Notes: generated from the letters alone by a model not told the origin. 64,000 nucleotides of DNA from Heloderma charlesbogerti (GCA_026122225.1 JANEZZ010001901.1:1-64000); one strand, 5' to 3'. Shown: positions 48,501-54,289, counted from the first letter of the stretch. Program-made: numbers and translations.

Positions 48501-50889
48501 TATTTACCCATTGTTTGCTTGCTTGTTTATTACATTTCTATACCCCCGAATAGCCAAAGGTATATTTACATTTCTATACCCCCCAATAGCCATTTCCATA
48601 CCTCTTCACAACAGAAGTTCATATCTCAATGTGTTAAAAGTCCCTGCAAAATGAATTTTTGCCTTGTCAATTTCTTCTGGGAAACACGCCTTTAAAAGGT
48701 GACTCTGTGGGGTTATGGGCAGTGTTTATCACAACATGGCGCTGCTTCTTTCCCGTATGTTTTCTACAGGCAGGGTAATTGCCAGCGTCCCCTCACTATT
48801 AGGCACAGTGTCTTATGTTTTGGTTCTTCCACCAGGCAAACTGGTTTAGGTTTGTGTTCCATGTCTGCCCGAGTAGCTGGCATCCTGTCCCCACTGGTTG
48901 GTCTTCTGGGCAAATACCACCATGCCATTCCCATGTCGCTGTTTGGAGGCACAGCACTACTTGGGGGAATCCTGTGCTTCCTGCTTCCCGAGACCCGGAA
49001 CAAGGATCTTCAAGACAACACAGCGAAATCCTCATCAAGCCAGAGGTGAGTGGCAGGAATTCTAAAATTGCCCCTTACAAGGAGTGAGCTTGGACACGCT
49101 TTTCACGCTGCATATGGTCCAACTCTCTCCCTGTTCTCCAGGGACAGGCCCTGGTAAAACACTACCCTTATTTTGCCTTTGGGGTAAAAGCAAATCCACA
49201 GAGTATAATAGGTTTGACTCCAGAGTAAGTGTGCGTAAGACTGCATTCATGTTATATGCTATTATAGATCTCGGCTCTCCAAGTGCCAGTCCTAATTAGG
49301 CATGTCATGGGAGTCTGAGAGGCAGGTGGAGTCTGCTGGACTCCCCTGCCCCTGCTCAGCTTCCCGGATCCCACTCGCCGAGCCATCGCACGCTTACCAG
49401 GCCTACTCGCTGGGCGCTTGCTGGGTTGTACAGCAGCTCGTGTGGTAAGTGGGAGCAGGCAGTGGCGGCGGTTTGGCGAATGCCTGGTGAGGACGGACAG
49501 AGATGAGTCCGTCTGTCCCTAATGTAGCCTTCATGGCGCCATCCACAGACAAGAGCAAGGCATCAGCAGGCTTGGGGGAAATCCTAAGGTTTGCAAAAGT
49601 ACCCCCCCACACACACACACATACACTTTAGGGAAAAAAAAACTTAAGTGGGGGTTAAGCCCCCAAACAGCCCAATGGGGGTGACCATGATCAGTGGCCA
49701 CGGAATGCTGAATGTCTGGGGGTGGGTGGGGAGAGGTGGGGCGGACACAGAAAATTGGGGAGGGAGAATGGTGTATTCTGAATGAAGGCATGGCTGGTTG
49801 ACTGGAAGACTAACAGGAGCATTTCATACTGCAATATTTTGTTGCAGATCTCACTTGTAATTACTTATCCTTGGATGAAAGAGAGCTCAGATAACACCTC
49901 TTGTTTTACCAAATGCTGGAGTCCATCCTAAGCACATCTTACTTGAGTAAGCATGCACGCAATCCAGCTGCAATTATTCGATCCATTATTATTTTTAATT
50001 TTTAAAATGTTACGGCCACATTACTAACACATCTTGCTAGTGCAGGACAGGCTATTGCAAAGTAAATCAATCCAATGTCCAGCAAGCAGAGAAGAGTCTG
50101 TAGTGATGTGTGTTATGAAGGGTGGGGGGGCTCAGGACTTGGTGTAAGGTTAGGAATGGTAAAAGCACGCATGTGTCCATTGTCATCTATGAAAAGTTGG
50201 GGGTATGAATGACACAGCATGGGCCCTACACTGCAGGATATTTTGCATAATGGTTAATCCGACTCCGGTTGAATCTACACACAGCAGTTTTACCGTTATC
50301 AAACAGCAGTGATAACTATTGGTGCCCATTGGTGTCATGTGCACCAATAGTTATCATTGCAGTATGATAACGGTAAAACTGCTGTGTGTAGATTCAGCCC
50401 CCCTGTGTTGGTACATTACCAATTGATGGGTGGGAGGGACTTCAATGAATGCAAATCCACATATGATTTGTTTTTAGATTAGCAACCAACTTATTCAACT
50501 GCTGTTTTCTTACTAGTCCACACATTTTTTTTACTAGCCAAGCTGCCCACATATGCTTACATTCATTACTTATGACATTTTGATGGCATGAAAGAAAGGG
50601 AAAAGAAAAAAGAACCAATCTCTTTCAGTTTACACATTCACTTCTTAATAGCTTGGAGAGTGTTTCTGTTCACCACAAATAACCAGGTGAATGGCATTCT
50701 ACACCGAAGCGGTGGCAATGCAGCTGGTGAGGGTATTGAGTGACAGAGGGCTACTTTTTGTCATATTTAACTATACCCCTTTTCATTAGGTCCAACAAGA
50801 CTGTCAACGGTAGCTTTGAAAATGGACCTGTTGAACAGAAAGAAGATGGCCGGATAATTACAGAATTCATCGAGAGTACACACCTCTAG
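27142..50889 (+). CDS. SLC22A13: SLC22A13-like organic anion transporter gene, complete, 10 exons
   Basis: The ten coding exons are 27142-27513, 33413-33516, 36859-37013, 39188-39356, 41408-41528, 44493-44587, 45266-45480, 46105-46213, 48836-49045 and 50790-50889. They total 1650 nt, giving 549 residues plus a stop, with GT..AG at every intron and matching phases. The product has the SLC22 major-facilitator layout: TM1, a large extracellular loop with three N-glycosylation sequons and cysteines, the GPLSDRIG loop after TM2, EWVG, a PxSARWL loop, and the [13 protein letters not shown] segment near TM11. In vertebrates SLC22A13 (OAT10) is an apical plasma-membrane transporter of urate, nicotinate and other organic anions. 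I assign it to SLC22A13 from the N-terminal pattern (GEFGRFQ, PHHC) and the FNLVCDRK exon start. A lineage-specific paralog is possible. All introns are loaded with transposon fragments. Substrate and expression are inferred from the family, not seen. Confidence 0.85.
27545..27672. repeat. foldback element family A, copy 3 (intron 1)
   Basis: GGGCATTGCAACTCCCCTCA, CCCTAGCCAGCATAGCC, GATGGGAGTTGTAGGCCAAA and a GCTGCCCATCCC end, starting about 30 nt after the exon 1 donor. Confidence 0.65.
27905..28052. repeat. foldback element family A, copy 4 (intron 1)
   Basis: CAACCTGGTGCCCTCCAGC, CTACTCCCATCAGCC, CAGCCAGCATGGCCAATGG and a GAAGGGCCCCAGGTTCCC end. Confidence 0.75.
28062..28206 (-). mobile_element. 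CR1 LINE 3' fragment, antisense (intron 1)
   Basis: CCAACCAACCCAGTATTC, CCAATAGTGGCCAACTGC and GGGAGGGCATGAAGGC-type pattern with a TGCTATTTGTCCTG stretch. Confidence 0.55.
28209..28362 (+). mobile_element. tRNA-derived SINE, second family (intron 1)
   Basis: The tRNA-like head has a clear A box (TAGCTCAGTGGTAGAGC) and B box (GGTTCAGTTCC). The body ends GATGGGCAGAGTTTGACC and AGTATAAGCCAG. The head is closest to Ala-type tRNA. It is an interspersed SINE and not a tRNA gene: the acceptor stem is not closed. Confidence 0.75.
28368..28497. repeat. foldback element family A, copy 5 (intron 1)
   Basis: CTCAACCTGGTGACATCCAG, CAGGTCCCATCATCCC, GGGAGTTGTAGTACAACATA and GAGGCTGGGGAAGACTGTTC. Confidence 0.75.
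28600..29436 (+). mobile_element. CR1 LINE, endonuclease region (intron 1)
   Basis: The open frame 28735-29436 encodes an apurinic-type endonuclease: [31 protein letters not shown] and [12 protein letters not shown]. This is the 5' half of CR1 ORF2. It continues at 29876 after the block with the 5S-like segment. Confidence 0.82.
29437..29875. mobile_element. insert in CR1 containing a 5S-rRNA-like segment
   Basis: About 440 bp that do not belong to CR1 separate its endonuclease and RT parts. The centre (29619-29684) matches the 3' half of vertebrate 5S rRNA. It is followed at once by TTCCTGCATTGAGCAGGGAG, which resembles the CR1 3' UTR at 32026-32048. The outer parts are unassigned. This layout resembles a 5S-derived (SINE3-type) SINE, but its ends are not clear. 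Confidence 0.5.
29619..29684 (+). pseudogene. 5S rRNA-derived segment
   Basis: CTGATCTCGGATGCTAAGCA, GGGTTGGCCCCGGTCAGTAG and TTGGATGGGCGACCGCCTGG agree with 5S rRNA from about position 36 to 101, with scattered changes. The stretch covers the A box, intermediate element and C box of the internal Pol III promoter. The first third and the 3' end of 5S are absent, so it is not a working gene. Confidence 0.8.
29859..29890. repeat. 32-bp near-perfect palindrome
   Basis: CTTCGAAGTTGTGAAG is followed directly by CTTCACAACTTCAAAG, with one mismatch and no loop. It marks the junction between the 5S-containing block and the resumed CR1. Confidence 0.9.
29876..32112 (+). mobile_element. CR1 LINE, reverse transcriptase and 3' end (intron 1)
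   Basis: It resumes CR1 ORF2. Features are [39 protein letters not shown], a broken region around 30890-31150, FADDTKLDG near 31210, and the downstream [11 protein letters not shown] and SGKDLGIAV part. The 3' UTR has CTGCACTGAGCAGGGGGTTG and ends with ATTCTATG-type repeats (32093-32112). Stops and frameshifts are scattered, so it is dead. With 28600-29436 it is the longest CR1 here. Confidence 0.88.
32113..32640. other. no recognised feature (intron 1)
   Basis: No exon-like or repeat boundary was recognised. Confidence 0.4.
32645..33145. repeat. pyrimidine-rich repeat family E, copy 1
   Basis: It begins ATCAGGGGTGGGGAAATG, then TCAAGGGCTGCATTCCCTC. Next is a long CT-rich block (32735-33010). 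It closes with AGATCACTCTTGCCAGAGGC and GGGCTTTTGAAATTACG. The same order is seen at 59085-59555. The apparent long frames here are low-complexity artefacts. Confidence 0.7.
33413..33516 (+). CDS. SLC22A13: SLC22A13-like exon 2 (residues 125-159)
   Basis: A pyrimidine tract and ttag acceptor precede a 104-nt exon that begins FNLVCDRK, the family-typical start of exon 2. The exon encodes TM2 and the GPLSDR part of the cytoplasmic MFS loop. The donor is acag|gtaaag, phase 2. The 104-nt size is usual for the second exon of SLC22 genes. Confidence 0.9.
33545..33735 (+). mobile_element. L2-like LINE 3' end (intron 2)
   Basis: A T-rich UTR with AACCGCACAGAGAGCTTTGG and CTAATGGGCTGTATAAAAAT, starting about 30 nt after the exon 2 donor. 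Confidence 0.65.
33740..34390. other. no recognised feature (intron 2)
   Basis: Includes a GGTGGGTTGGTGGGTGGG run near 33823. No gene or clear transposon end. Confidence 0.35.
34394..34682 (-). mobile_element. L2-like LINE 3' fragment, antisense (intron 2)
   Basis: TTTATTTATTTAGCCATTTC, AATAGCCGAAGCTCTCTGGG and CGGTTCACAACAACTC, then GGTGCCAGGCGGGCCTCAGT, the reverse of the L2-like 3' end. Confidence 0.75.
34765..35090. repeat. compound hairpin/tandem repeat (intron 2)
   Basis: Units CCAGCAGGGAGAACAGGAGA, GCAGCAGGGAGAACAGGAGA and CTAGCAGGAAGAAC recur. They face inverse units CTCAACTCTCCTGGTCTCC and CTCAACTCTCTCATTCTCC. GGAAGGGAGG/CTCCCTTCC blocks lie between. Several overlapping stem-loops can form. 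The long frames across it are an effect of the repeats. Confidence 0.7.
35095..35145. mobile_element. hAT-like MITE family J end (intron 2)
   Basis: GGCTGGCTCCAGATTTATGG and GGCCTTGAGGAACG, the inverse of the end at about 57160-57200. Confidence 0.4.
35262..35322. repeat. short palindrome, ATTTCCCACAATGCCCC arms
   Basis: AATTTCCCACAATGCCCC (about 35267-35278) and GGGGCATTGTGGGTAATT (about 35296-35313) are inverted around about 17 bp. Similar in build to families A and B but with another core. Confidence 0.75.
35480..36210. other. no recognised feature (intron 2)
   Basis: Old LINE-derived sequence is possible, but no boundary or motif is clear. Confidence 0.35.
36213..36389 (+). mobile_element. 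tRNA-derived SINE, second family (intron 2)
   Basis: A diverged head (GCTTCAGTGATAGAGGATAT), then CCTGGCATCTCCAGACAGG, GATGGGCTAGAGGGACCC-type body and CAGTATAAGGCAGCTTCTG end. Confidence 0.72.
36859..37013 (+). CDS. SLC22A13: SLC22A13-like exon 3 (residues 159-211)
   Basis: The acceptor is cctccag|gattgg and the donor ttaa|gtaaga, with length 155 nt. It completes the MFS motif as DRIGSRW (family usually DRIGR[KR]) and encodes TM3, the linker and most of TM4 ([15 protein letters not shown]). The phases join exons 2 and 4 without a shift. Confidence 0.9.
37422..37447. repeat. (CCT)n microsatellite (intron 3)
   Basis: About eight CTC/CCT units. The overlapping acidic frame on the - strand is a by-product. 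Confidence 0.9.
37622..37800. mobile_element. hAT-type MITE end (intron 3)
   Basis: CAGGGATGTCAAACCTCAGG, GGCCAAATCCAGCCTACC and TTTGGCCCCCATCTGTCC resemble the pattern at 18970. Confidence 0.4.
38196..38540 (+). mobile_element. L2-like LINE 3' fragment (intron 3)
   Basis: It encodes the [19 protein letters not shown] motif (about 38215-38275). A T-rich UTR follows and the GACCTTCGGCTCTGGGGCGG tail with ATAGAAATATAATAAATG. Confidence 0.85.
39188..39356 (+). CDS. SLC22A13: SLC22A13-like exon 4 (residues 211-267)
   Basis: The acceptor is tttag|gttccg and the donor atg|gtgagt, with length 169 nt. It encodes EWVG followed by TM5 and TM6 ([19 protein letters not shown], then [15 protein letters not shown]), a strongly conserved SLC22 block. 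No stop or frame lesion is seen. Confidence 0.9.
39492..39900. mobile_element. MITE family F, copy 1 (intron 4)
   Basis: It starts AGTAGGGATAGGGGAG and ends with an inverted CATCTATTCCTAG. The inside has repeated AAAAATGCATACAAAAATGC units (39765-39790). The copy at 47692 has the same build in the other direction. Confidence 0.55.
39920..40165 (+). mobile_element. L2-like LINE 3' fragment (intron 4)
   Basis: GGGCTTTTTCTGTTTTTGCC, GCCAGGCCTTTGAGAATGAG and a T-rich UTR. Strongly diverged. Confidence 0.5.
40185..40520 (-). mobile_element. CR1 LINE 3' fragment, antisense (intron 4)
   Basis: CATAAGAATATAACAAGGGC, CTGGATCAGACCAAGGGTCC, CAGTGGCC-type and GAATTTGTCCAATTCCCTTT, the inverse of the CR1 3' part. 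Confidence 0.85.
40640..40735 (-). mobile_element. LINE tail, antisense (intron 4)
   Basis: TTTATTTATTATTTATTTTA, then GGATTTATACCCCACTGTTC. Confidence 0.45.
41408..41528 (+). CDS. SLC22A13: SLC22A13-like exon 5 (residues 267-307)
   Basis: The acceptor is ttccag|ggtcc and the donor tcag|gtgtca, with length 121 nt. It encodes the start of the large intracellular loop. The family hallmark PESARWL reads PSSARWL here (residues 270-276): Glu271 is replaced by Ser. The rest is a basic amphipathic stretch ([14 protein letters not shown]) typical of this loop. Confidence 0.88.
42040..42176 (-). mobile_element. Sauria-type SINE fragment, antisense (intron 5)
   Basis: ACAACAGCCCTTTGAGGTAG, GTGACTGGCCCAAGTTCACC and a diverged tRNA-like head ending CCAGTACACC. 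Confidence 0.6.
42700..42805 (+). mobile_element. CR1 3' fragment, left half, split by L2-like copy (intron 5)
   Basis: GATGGCTCTGTATTACCTCC, AGTATCAGTGGCAGTGTGCC and ACCAGTTGCTGGGGAATGC. It continues at 43180. Confidence 0.75.
42806..43170 (+). mobile_element. L2-like LINE 3' fragment inserted in CR1 (intron 5)
   Basis: GGGCCTTCTCGATGGCTGCC, then the LCNSLP-type motif (about 42850), a T-rich UTR and GCCGCTTTGAGTCCCAG. It ends near a GGTGGT run (43160-43188). Confidence 0.75.
43180..43312 (+). mobile_element. CR1 3' fragment, right half (intron 5)
   Basis: CATCTGGTTGGCCAATGTAC, ATTGGACTAGGTAGGCC, TCTGGTCCAGCAGGATTC and TTGTGTTCTTATG. Confidence 0.75.
43320..44490. other. no recognised feature (intron 5)
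   Basis: Includes a short run of CATCCATC-like units at 43560-43590. No gene or clear transposon end. Confidence 0.35.
44493..44587 (+). CDS. SLC22A13: SLC22A13-like exon 6 (residues 308-339)
   Basis: A short 95-nt exon lies between ttttatag|ctggct and tctg|gtaagt. It encodes the end of the intracellular loop, including the [10 protein letters not shown] segment usual before TM7, and the first part of TM7. Phase 2 at the donor matches exon 7. Confidence 0.87.
44785..45018 (-). mobile_element. Sauria-type SINE, antisense (intron 6)
   Basis: TTATTTATTTGTTACATTTA tail, GTGACTGGCCCAAAGTCACT body and CTCTAACCACTACACC head. Confidence 0.85.
45266..45480 (+). CDS. SLC22A13: SLC22A13-like exon 7 (residues 339-411)
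   Basis: The acceptor is tctcag|gtttgc and the donor gaag|gtacaa, with length 215 nt, the usual size of this SLC22 exon. It encodes the rest of TM7, then [14 protein letters not shown] and TM8 ([13 protein letters not shown]), the GRKK loop, and TM9. The GDFGLD and FGAVE.P.R stretches are strong family markers. Confidence 0.92.
45536..45760 (+). mobile_element. L2-like LINE 3' fragment (intron 7)
   Basis: GCGAGGAAGGGCCTTCTTGG, CCCAGACTCTGAAACTCTC and CAGGCAAAGACATCTTTATT. Confidence 0.65.
45759..45800. repeat. half of foldback family B (intron 7)
   Basis: TTTTTCTGTCTAATCTTGC and ATAGGATTGTGCCCTAAAG match only the right half of family B; the left half is missing. Confidence 0.6.
46105..46213 (+). 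CDS. SLC22A13: SLC22A13-like exon 8 (residues 411-447)
   Basis: A 109-nt exon lies between ccctag|gtttcc and tcag|gtgagg. It encodes TM10 and the start of TM11, including [20 protein letters not shown], the most conserved SLC22 signature. Arg447 is split with exon 9 and is the conserved Arg before QTG. Confidence 0.92.
46769..46998 (-). mobile_element. CR1 LINE 3' end, antisense (intron 8)
   Basis: AGAATTATAGAATAGTAGGG, TCGAGTCCAACCCCCTGC, TGACAGATGGCTGTCCAGC and TAACAGTCAGGATGTTTTTC, the inverse of the CR1 3' end at 31880-32112. Confidence 0.92.
47038..47083. repeat. perfect 20-bp inverted repeat with 6-nt loop (intron 8)
   Basis: AAATAAATCATGTCTTGTCC and GGACAAGACATGATTTATTT are exact inverses around CTTCCA. 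It follows an antisense CR1 end. A direct TCATGTCCCTTCC repeat lies just to the right. Confidence 0.95.
47455..47642 (-). mobile_element. tRNA-derived SINE, second family, antisense (intron 8)
   Basis: AGGAAGCTGTCTCATACC, GGCTCTCCAGAGTCTCAG and GATTAAACCTGGGGATATTC, with GCATGCAAAGCATGTGCTC at the head. Confidence 0.75.
47692..48131. mobile_element. MITE family F, copy 2 (intron 8)
   Basis: CTAGGGATGTGCAAATC at the left and CTCAGACATCCCTA at the right are inverted ends. The centre has tandem-like GTGCATTTTTCAAATGTATG units (47815-47970). About 440 bp, no meaningful ORF. Confidence 0.65.
48520..48602 (-). mobile_element. L2-like LINE tail, antisense (intron 8)
   Basis: TTTATTACATTTCTATACCC then CGAATAGCC, followed by a second ACATTTCTATACCCCCCAAT, a partial duplication of the tail. 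Confidence 0.6.
48836..49045 (+). CDS. SLC22A13: SLC22A13-like exon 9 (residues 447-517)
   Basis: A 210-nt exon lies between ccaccag|gcaaac and agag|gtgagt. It encodes QTGLG, TM11 and TM12, and the terminal LLPETRN motif followed by a polar cytoplasmic tail. It joins exon 10 in phase 2. Confidence 0.92.
49050..50260. other. no recognised feature (intron 9)
   Basis: A (CA)n run lies at 49607-49626. Otherwise no gene or clear transposon end. Confidence 0.4.
50268..50400. repeat. hairpin MITE family G (intron 9)
   Basis: TTGAATCTACACACAGCAG, TTTTACCGTTATC and GATAACTATTGGTGC face GCACCAATAGTTATC, GATAACGGTAAAACTGC and TGTGTAGATTCAGCC. The arms are almost exact inverses, giving a 130-bp hairpin with a short loop near 50330. 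Confidence 0.88.
50790..50889 (+). CDS. SLC22A13: SLC22A13-like exon 10, C-terminus and stop
   Basis: The acceptor is tcattag|gtccaa and the TAG stop is at 50887-50889. The 32-residue tail is hydrophilic and ends S-T-H-L, which fits a class I PDZ-binding motif (T at -2, hydrophobic at 0). Related urate transporters of this family also end in PDZ ligands. No close polyadenylation signal was found; an antisense CR1 begins about 75 nt after the stop. Confidence 0.85.
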
Positions 50890-50963
50890 CAGCAATAGCA
50901 ATTTCCCGTGGAGTCCAAAGGAATGATGGGACATGTAATTTTTTGGGGACGATTTTCACAGGC

Positions 50964-51282
50964 ATAAGAACATAACAAGAGCCCTCCCGGATCAGACCAA
51001 GGGTCCATCTCATTCAGCCTTCTGCTCACACAGTGGCCAACCAGCTATCGACTGGGAACCCACAAGCAGGGCATGAGTGCAATAGCACCTTCCTGCCCAT
51101 GTTCAACAGCAACTGGTGTACATAGGCTCACTGCCTCTGGTACTGGAGGTAATATATAGCCATCAGGGCCTAGTAGCCACTCGTAGCCTCCTCCTCCATG
51201 AATTTGTCTAACCCCCTTTTAAAGCCATCCAAATCAGTGGCCATCACTGCAGCCTGTGGTAGTGAATTCCACAGTTTAACTG
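50964..51282 (-). mobile_element. CR1 LINE, antisense, 3' part
   Basis: CATAAGAACATAACAAGAGC, CGGATCAGACCAAGGGTCC, CTGGTACTGGAGGTAATATA and GAATTCCACAGTTTAACTG. Interrupted by the unknown repeat H, then continues at 51468. Confidence 0.85.
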
Positions 51283-51467
51283 CAACCTTTCCTCACAAGG
51301 GAGTTGCTCCAGATATGGTGGTAGCCAATGAGAAACGTCATGGTCTCAATGCTTACAAAAATGGACATGGGAACAATTTTTCTATATAGATATACTCAGA
51401 TAAGTCAAAGGTGCTGAACTTTCAATGAGGAAAGCTTGATTTTTGTTCTTGATGGCTGGGAGGGCCA
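51283..51467. repeat. unclassified repeat H, copy 1
   Basis: About 185 bp that do not belong to CR1. The part from CCAGATATGGTGGTAGCC to GATGGCTGGGAGGGCC is shared with 52166-52332. One forward frame in both copies ends with the same ten residues (KNGHGNNFSI) and a stop. I do not recognise the family. Confidence 0.7.
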
Positions 51468-51862
51468 AAATGTCTCCCTACCCTCATTCTCCACACCTTG
51501 CATAATTGTGAACAGCTTTATCATGTCTCCCTTTACCCTCTTTTTTTTCCAAGCTAAACCATCCCAGCTGTTGTAACCTTCCCTCATAGGGGAGTTGCTT
51601 CAGCCCCTTTATCCATTTAGTTGCCCTTTTCTGAACTCTACCATATCCTTTTTTAGGTGCTGTGACCAGAACTGTACACAGTATTCCAAGCGTGGTCGCA
51701 CAATAGATTTGTATAAGGGTAGTGTGATATTGGCATTTTCGATTCTTTCCTAATTATGCCTAACATGGAATTTGCCTTTTTCACGGCAGCTGCACACTGG
51801 GCCAACGTTTTCATCGAGCTGTCCACTACAGCCCCAAGATCTCTGTCTTGTCAGTCACCGTT
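51468..51862 (-). mobile_element. CR1 LINE, antisense, continued
   Basis: CTCCACACCTTGCATAATTG, TTTATCATGTCTCCCTTTAC, GACCAGAACTGTACACAGTA and GAGCTGTCCACTACAGCCCC, the inverse of the CR1 RT C-terminal and 3' region. Confidence 0.85.
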
Positions 51863-52165
51863 GGTCCCAAGACAGATCTCTGTAGGAGCCCCACCCCACC
51901 AAAAAGATCACTGTTCAGTTCACCAAACGTAATCCTCCCACCCAACTTGGCACACCAACTGGATGGTTCACCCAAAGCTCAGATACCGTGCAAAGGATGT
52001 TGTTACTTCTGCATAAGAATGGCCATGTTGTTCTGACCTTTATTGCATGGCCACAGTGGATTTTCAAGATAGCTCCCCTCCACTGTTCTGTCCTAGTATT
52101 TCTTTTTGGGCGCGGTCTGTGAAATACGCAGTATGCACACTGGTGGCTGGCTTGCCCAGATCTCT

Positions 52166-52332
52166 AGCACCAGATGTGGTGGCAACTGATTGGAAACGCC
52201 GTGGTCCCAATGCTTACAAAAATGGACATGGGAACAATTTTTCCATTTAGATAAAACTCAGATACGTTGAAGGTGCTGAGCTTTCAGTGAGGAAAGCTTG
52301 ATTTTTGTTCTAGATGGCTGGGAGAGCCAAAT
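52166..52332. repeat. unclassified repeat H, copy 2
   Basis: CCAGATGTGGTGGCAACTGA to GATGGCTGGGAGAGCC, matching copy 1 with scattered substitutions and one small indel. The same short frame and stop are kept. Confidence 0.7.
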
Positions 52333-52609
52333 GCTGTATTAGATCTGTACATCCAGATGTCTTGCTTCTCAGAAAAATTATAGCACCGGTCCATTTGACA
52401 TGGCTGAGACCTCATTTGCGATCTGTTCCTTTTTGTTCTGAACTCCACAGTTCAAAGAAGTGTCGACAAACTGGACAAGGATTCTGGGAAAGCAACGAGA
52501 CGCCATCAGTTTCCTATAATATAAATCTTATCAGGGGAGGCTGAAAGGAACTGGTTGTGCTTAGCTTAGAGAAAAAGGCAATTTAGATATGGGGGGAGAC
52601 ATAGGATTA

Positions 52610-53135
52610 GGCCTAATGCGCTTTTTTTATCTTTGGCTGATATGCCAGCTGGGCCTGCTACTGGAAGTTGGACTTGGTCACCATAATTCAGGCTTTAGTG
52701 ACTTCCAGATTATATCACTGTGTTGTAGGCTATGGGAGGGGTGCCTTGAGGAGGGCCTGGAAACTTCAGAATGTTGCCACTTTTACAGAGAGCCTGGTGA
52801 AAATTCACCCCCCCCCCGGCACGTTCATGTCTCCATTTGGAATCTGTGAAAGTGCAGGGAGGAATTTTGGCTATTTTAAACTAATTCCACTTGTGGGGGA
52901 GTATTTCCTCAGAAAGGCTATATTCTGGGGACATTACTGGGATCTAAACATGCACTGCCCAATTTTGCTTCCCCCCCCCCCATTTGCGCCAGTGTTTCAG
53001 GATTCTGAAAGTTTGGCCCACCTACAGTTTTAACAGGTTTGAATGGGCATACTTACATTTCACTATTTTGAAACAATTTCGCTCGCTCCCTATTTTTTTC
53101 CGGGCCCAATTCAAGATACTGGTTTTGAGACCTAT
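52610..53135 (+). mobile_element. L2-like LINE fragment, left part
   Basis: VTIIQALVTSRLYHC-type coding (about 52675-52720) and FRAQFKILVL (about 53095-53127) match the C-terminal domain of the L2-like element at 780-1000. Heavily diverged. Split by the solo LTR. Confidence 0.75.
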
Positions 53136-53506
53136 TGTTAGAAAAAGTTCTTGCTTCTGGTCACATGAGAGGCCAGGCAGGCGACAGTGGAGCCAACAAA
53201 GTTTTATTGATCGTTTTGCAAAACGGGTACAGAGCAGTCTGGACCCAGAACATGGCGCGCCCAATCTTTTTATACCCAACCCTAACAGCTCAATACTTCT
53301 CCATCAGTTCTTGTCTCTGTGCATGCTCTCAGTTTAAACTGACCCATTGTTCTTTGTCTCTTCGCCTGCTCTCAGTATAAACTGACCCATTGTTCTTTGT
53401 TTCTTCGCCTGCTCTGTTTAAGCTGACTCATCTGTCACGTGTCATGCCTACGTGACCAAGTCACTAGCTACACTAGCTACTTATGACCTCCCCTTTTTAT
53501 CTAACA
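53136..53506 (-). mobile_element. solo LTR, 371 bp, with 4-bp target duplication
   Basis: It begins TGTTAGA and ends TCTAACA, the TG..CA inverted ends of an LTR. CTAT flanks it on both sides (53132-53135 and 53507-53510). On the - strand it has CGATCAATAAAAC (polyadenylation signal) and GTATAAAAAG (TATA box), so its transcription sense is reverse. Inside, a unit of about 43 bp (CTCAGTTTAAACTGACCC start) is repeated about 2.5 times at 53325-53435. No internal retroelement remains. Confidence 0.85.
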
Positions 53507-53937
53507 CTATGAAGCCATAAGCAGCTTGGATCCTGACCAACTTAGGGAGTGTCTTCTCCCACATGAACACCACCCAACTTTTAAGATCTATTAATAAGGC
53601 CCTGCTTGAAGTTCTGTCTTACGTCAAGGTTAGGCTGTACCTCCACAAGGAGCAAGGCCTTCTCAGTTGTAGCCCTGGAACTGCAAGAAGGAACTTCCAG
53701 CAAGAAGGTTGTACGGTTCTTTCCCTTTTGTCTTTTTGAAGGCAAGTTAAGGTCTTTTTATTTCTCTGTTCTTTTAGTAACTGGTGTTTTCTGGTTACTC
53801 TTCTTTATGTGTATTGCTAGTTTATTTTTATTTTTTGATGTATTGCCATTTTGTTCCTTTTTTTTGGACGCTTCTGTGGGAAACTCATACTGGAGAGCAG
53901 TGTCAAAAATATTTAAAATAAAAAAAAATAAATAGAT
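53507..53937 (+). mobile_element. L2-like LINE fragment, right part
   Basis: It continues after the solo LTR: AAGCAGCTTGGATCCTGACC, AAGGAGCAAGGCCTTCTCAG and AGCCCTGGAACTGC (diverged LW..LP region), then a T-rich UTR and A-rich tail. Confidence 0.7.
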
Positions 53938-53939
53938 GG

Positions 53940-54285
53940 GCACACTGACAAATATTCGAAAGGGCTTTGGACAGAGGGAAGAATTGTGCATTCTATTCTT
54001 GAGCATAGGGGGCAGGATGGACTATTTCCAGGGCAGAGGGTATCGGCTTCCAGGCAAACTATAGCTCTCCCTTTTTAGAAAATAGCCAGGAAAGTGAGAG
54101 TGGGGTGAGAACGAAATTTCAAACATGGTGGAAGCAGATGACAAGATGGGGAAAGTGGAACTGCACACTCTATGCATGTACAAAGGCCCAGGTTAAATTC
54201 CCCAGAACCAACACTTAAAATAATCTTGATGGTGGAGAACATGCTTTTCATGCACAAGGTTGCAGTTTAGTTATCAGGTTCTCCG
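53940..54285. other. no recognised feature
   Basis: Downstream intergenic sequence without gene or clear repeat end. Confidence 0.35.
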
Positions 54286-54289
54286 ATTA

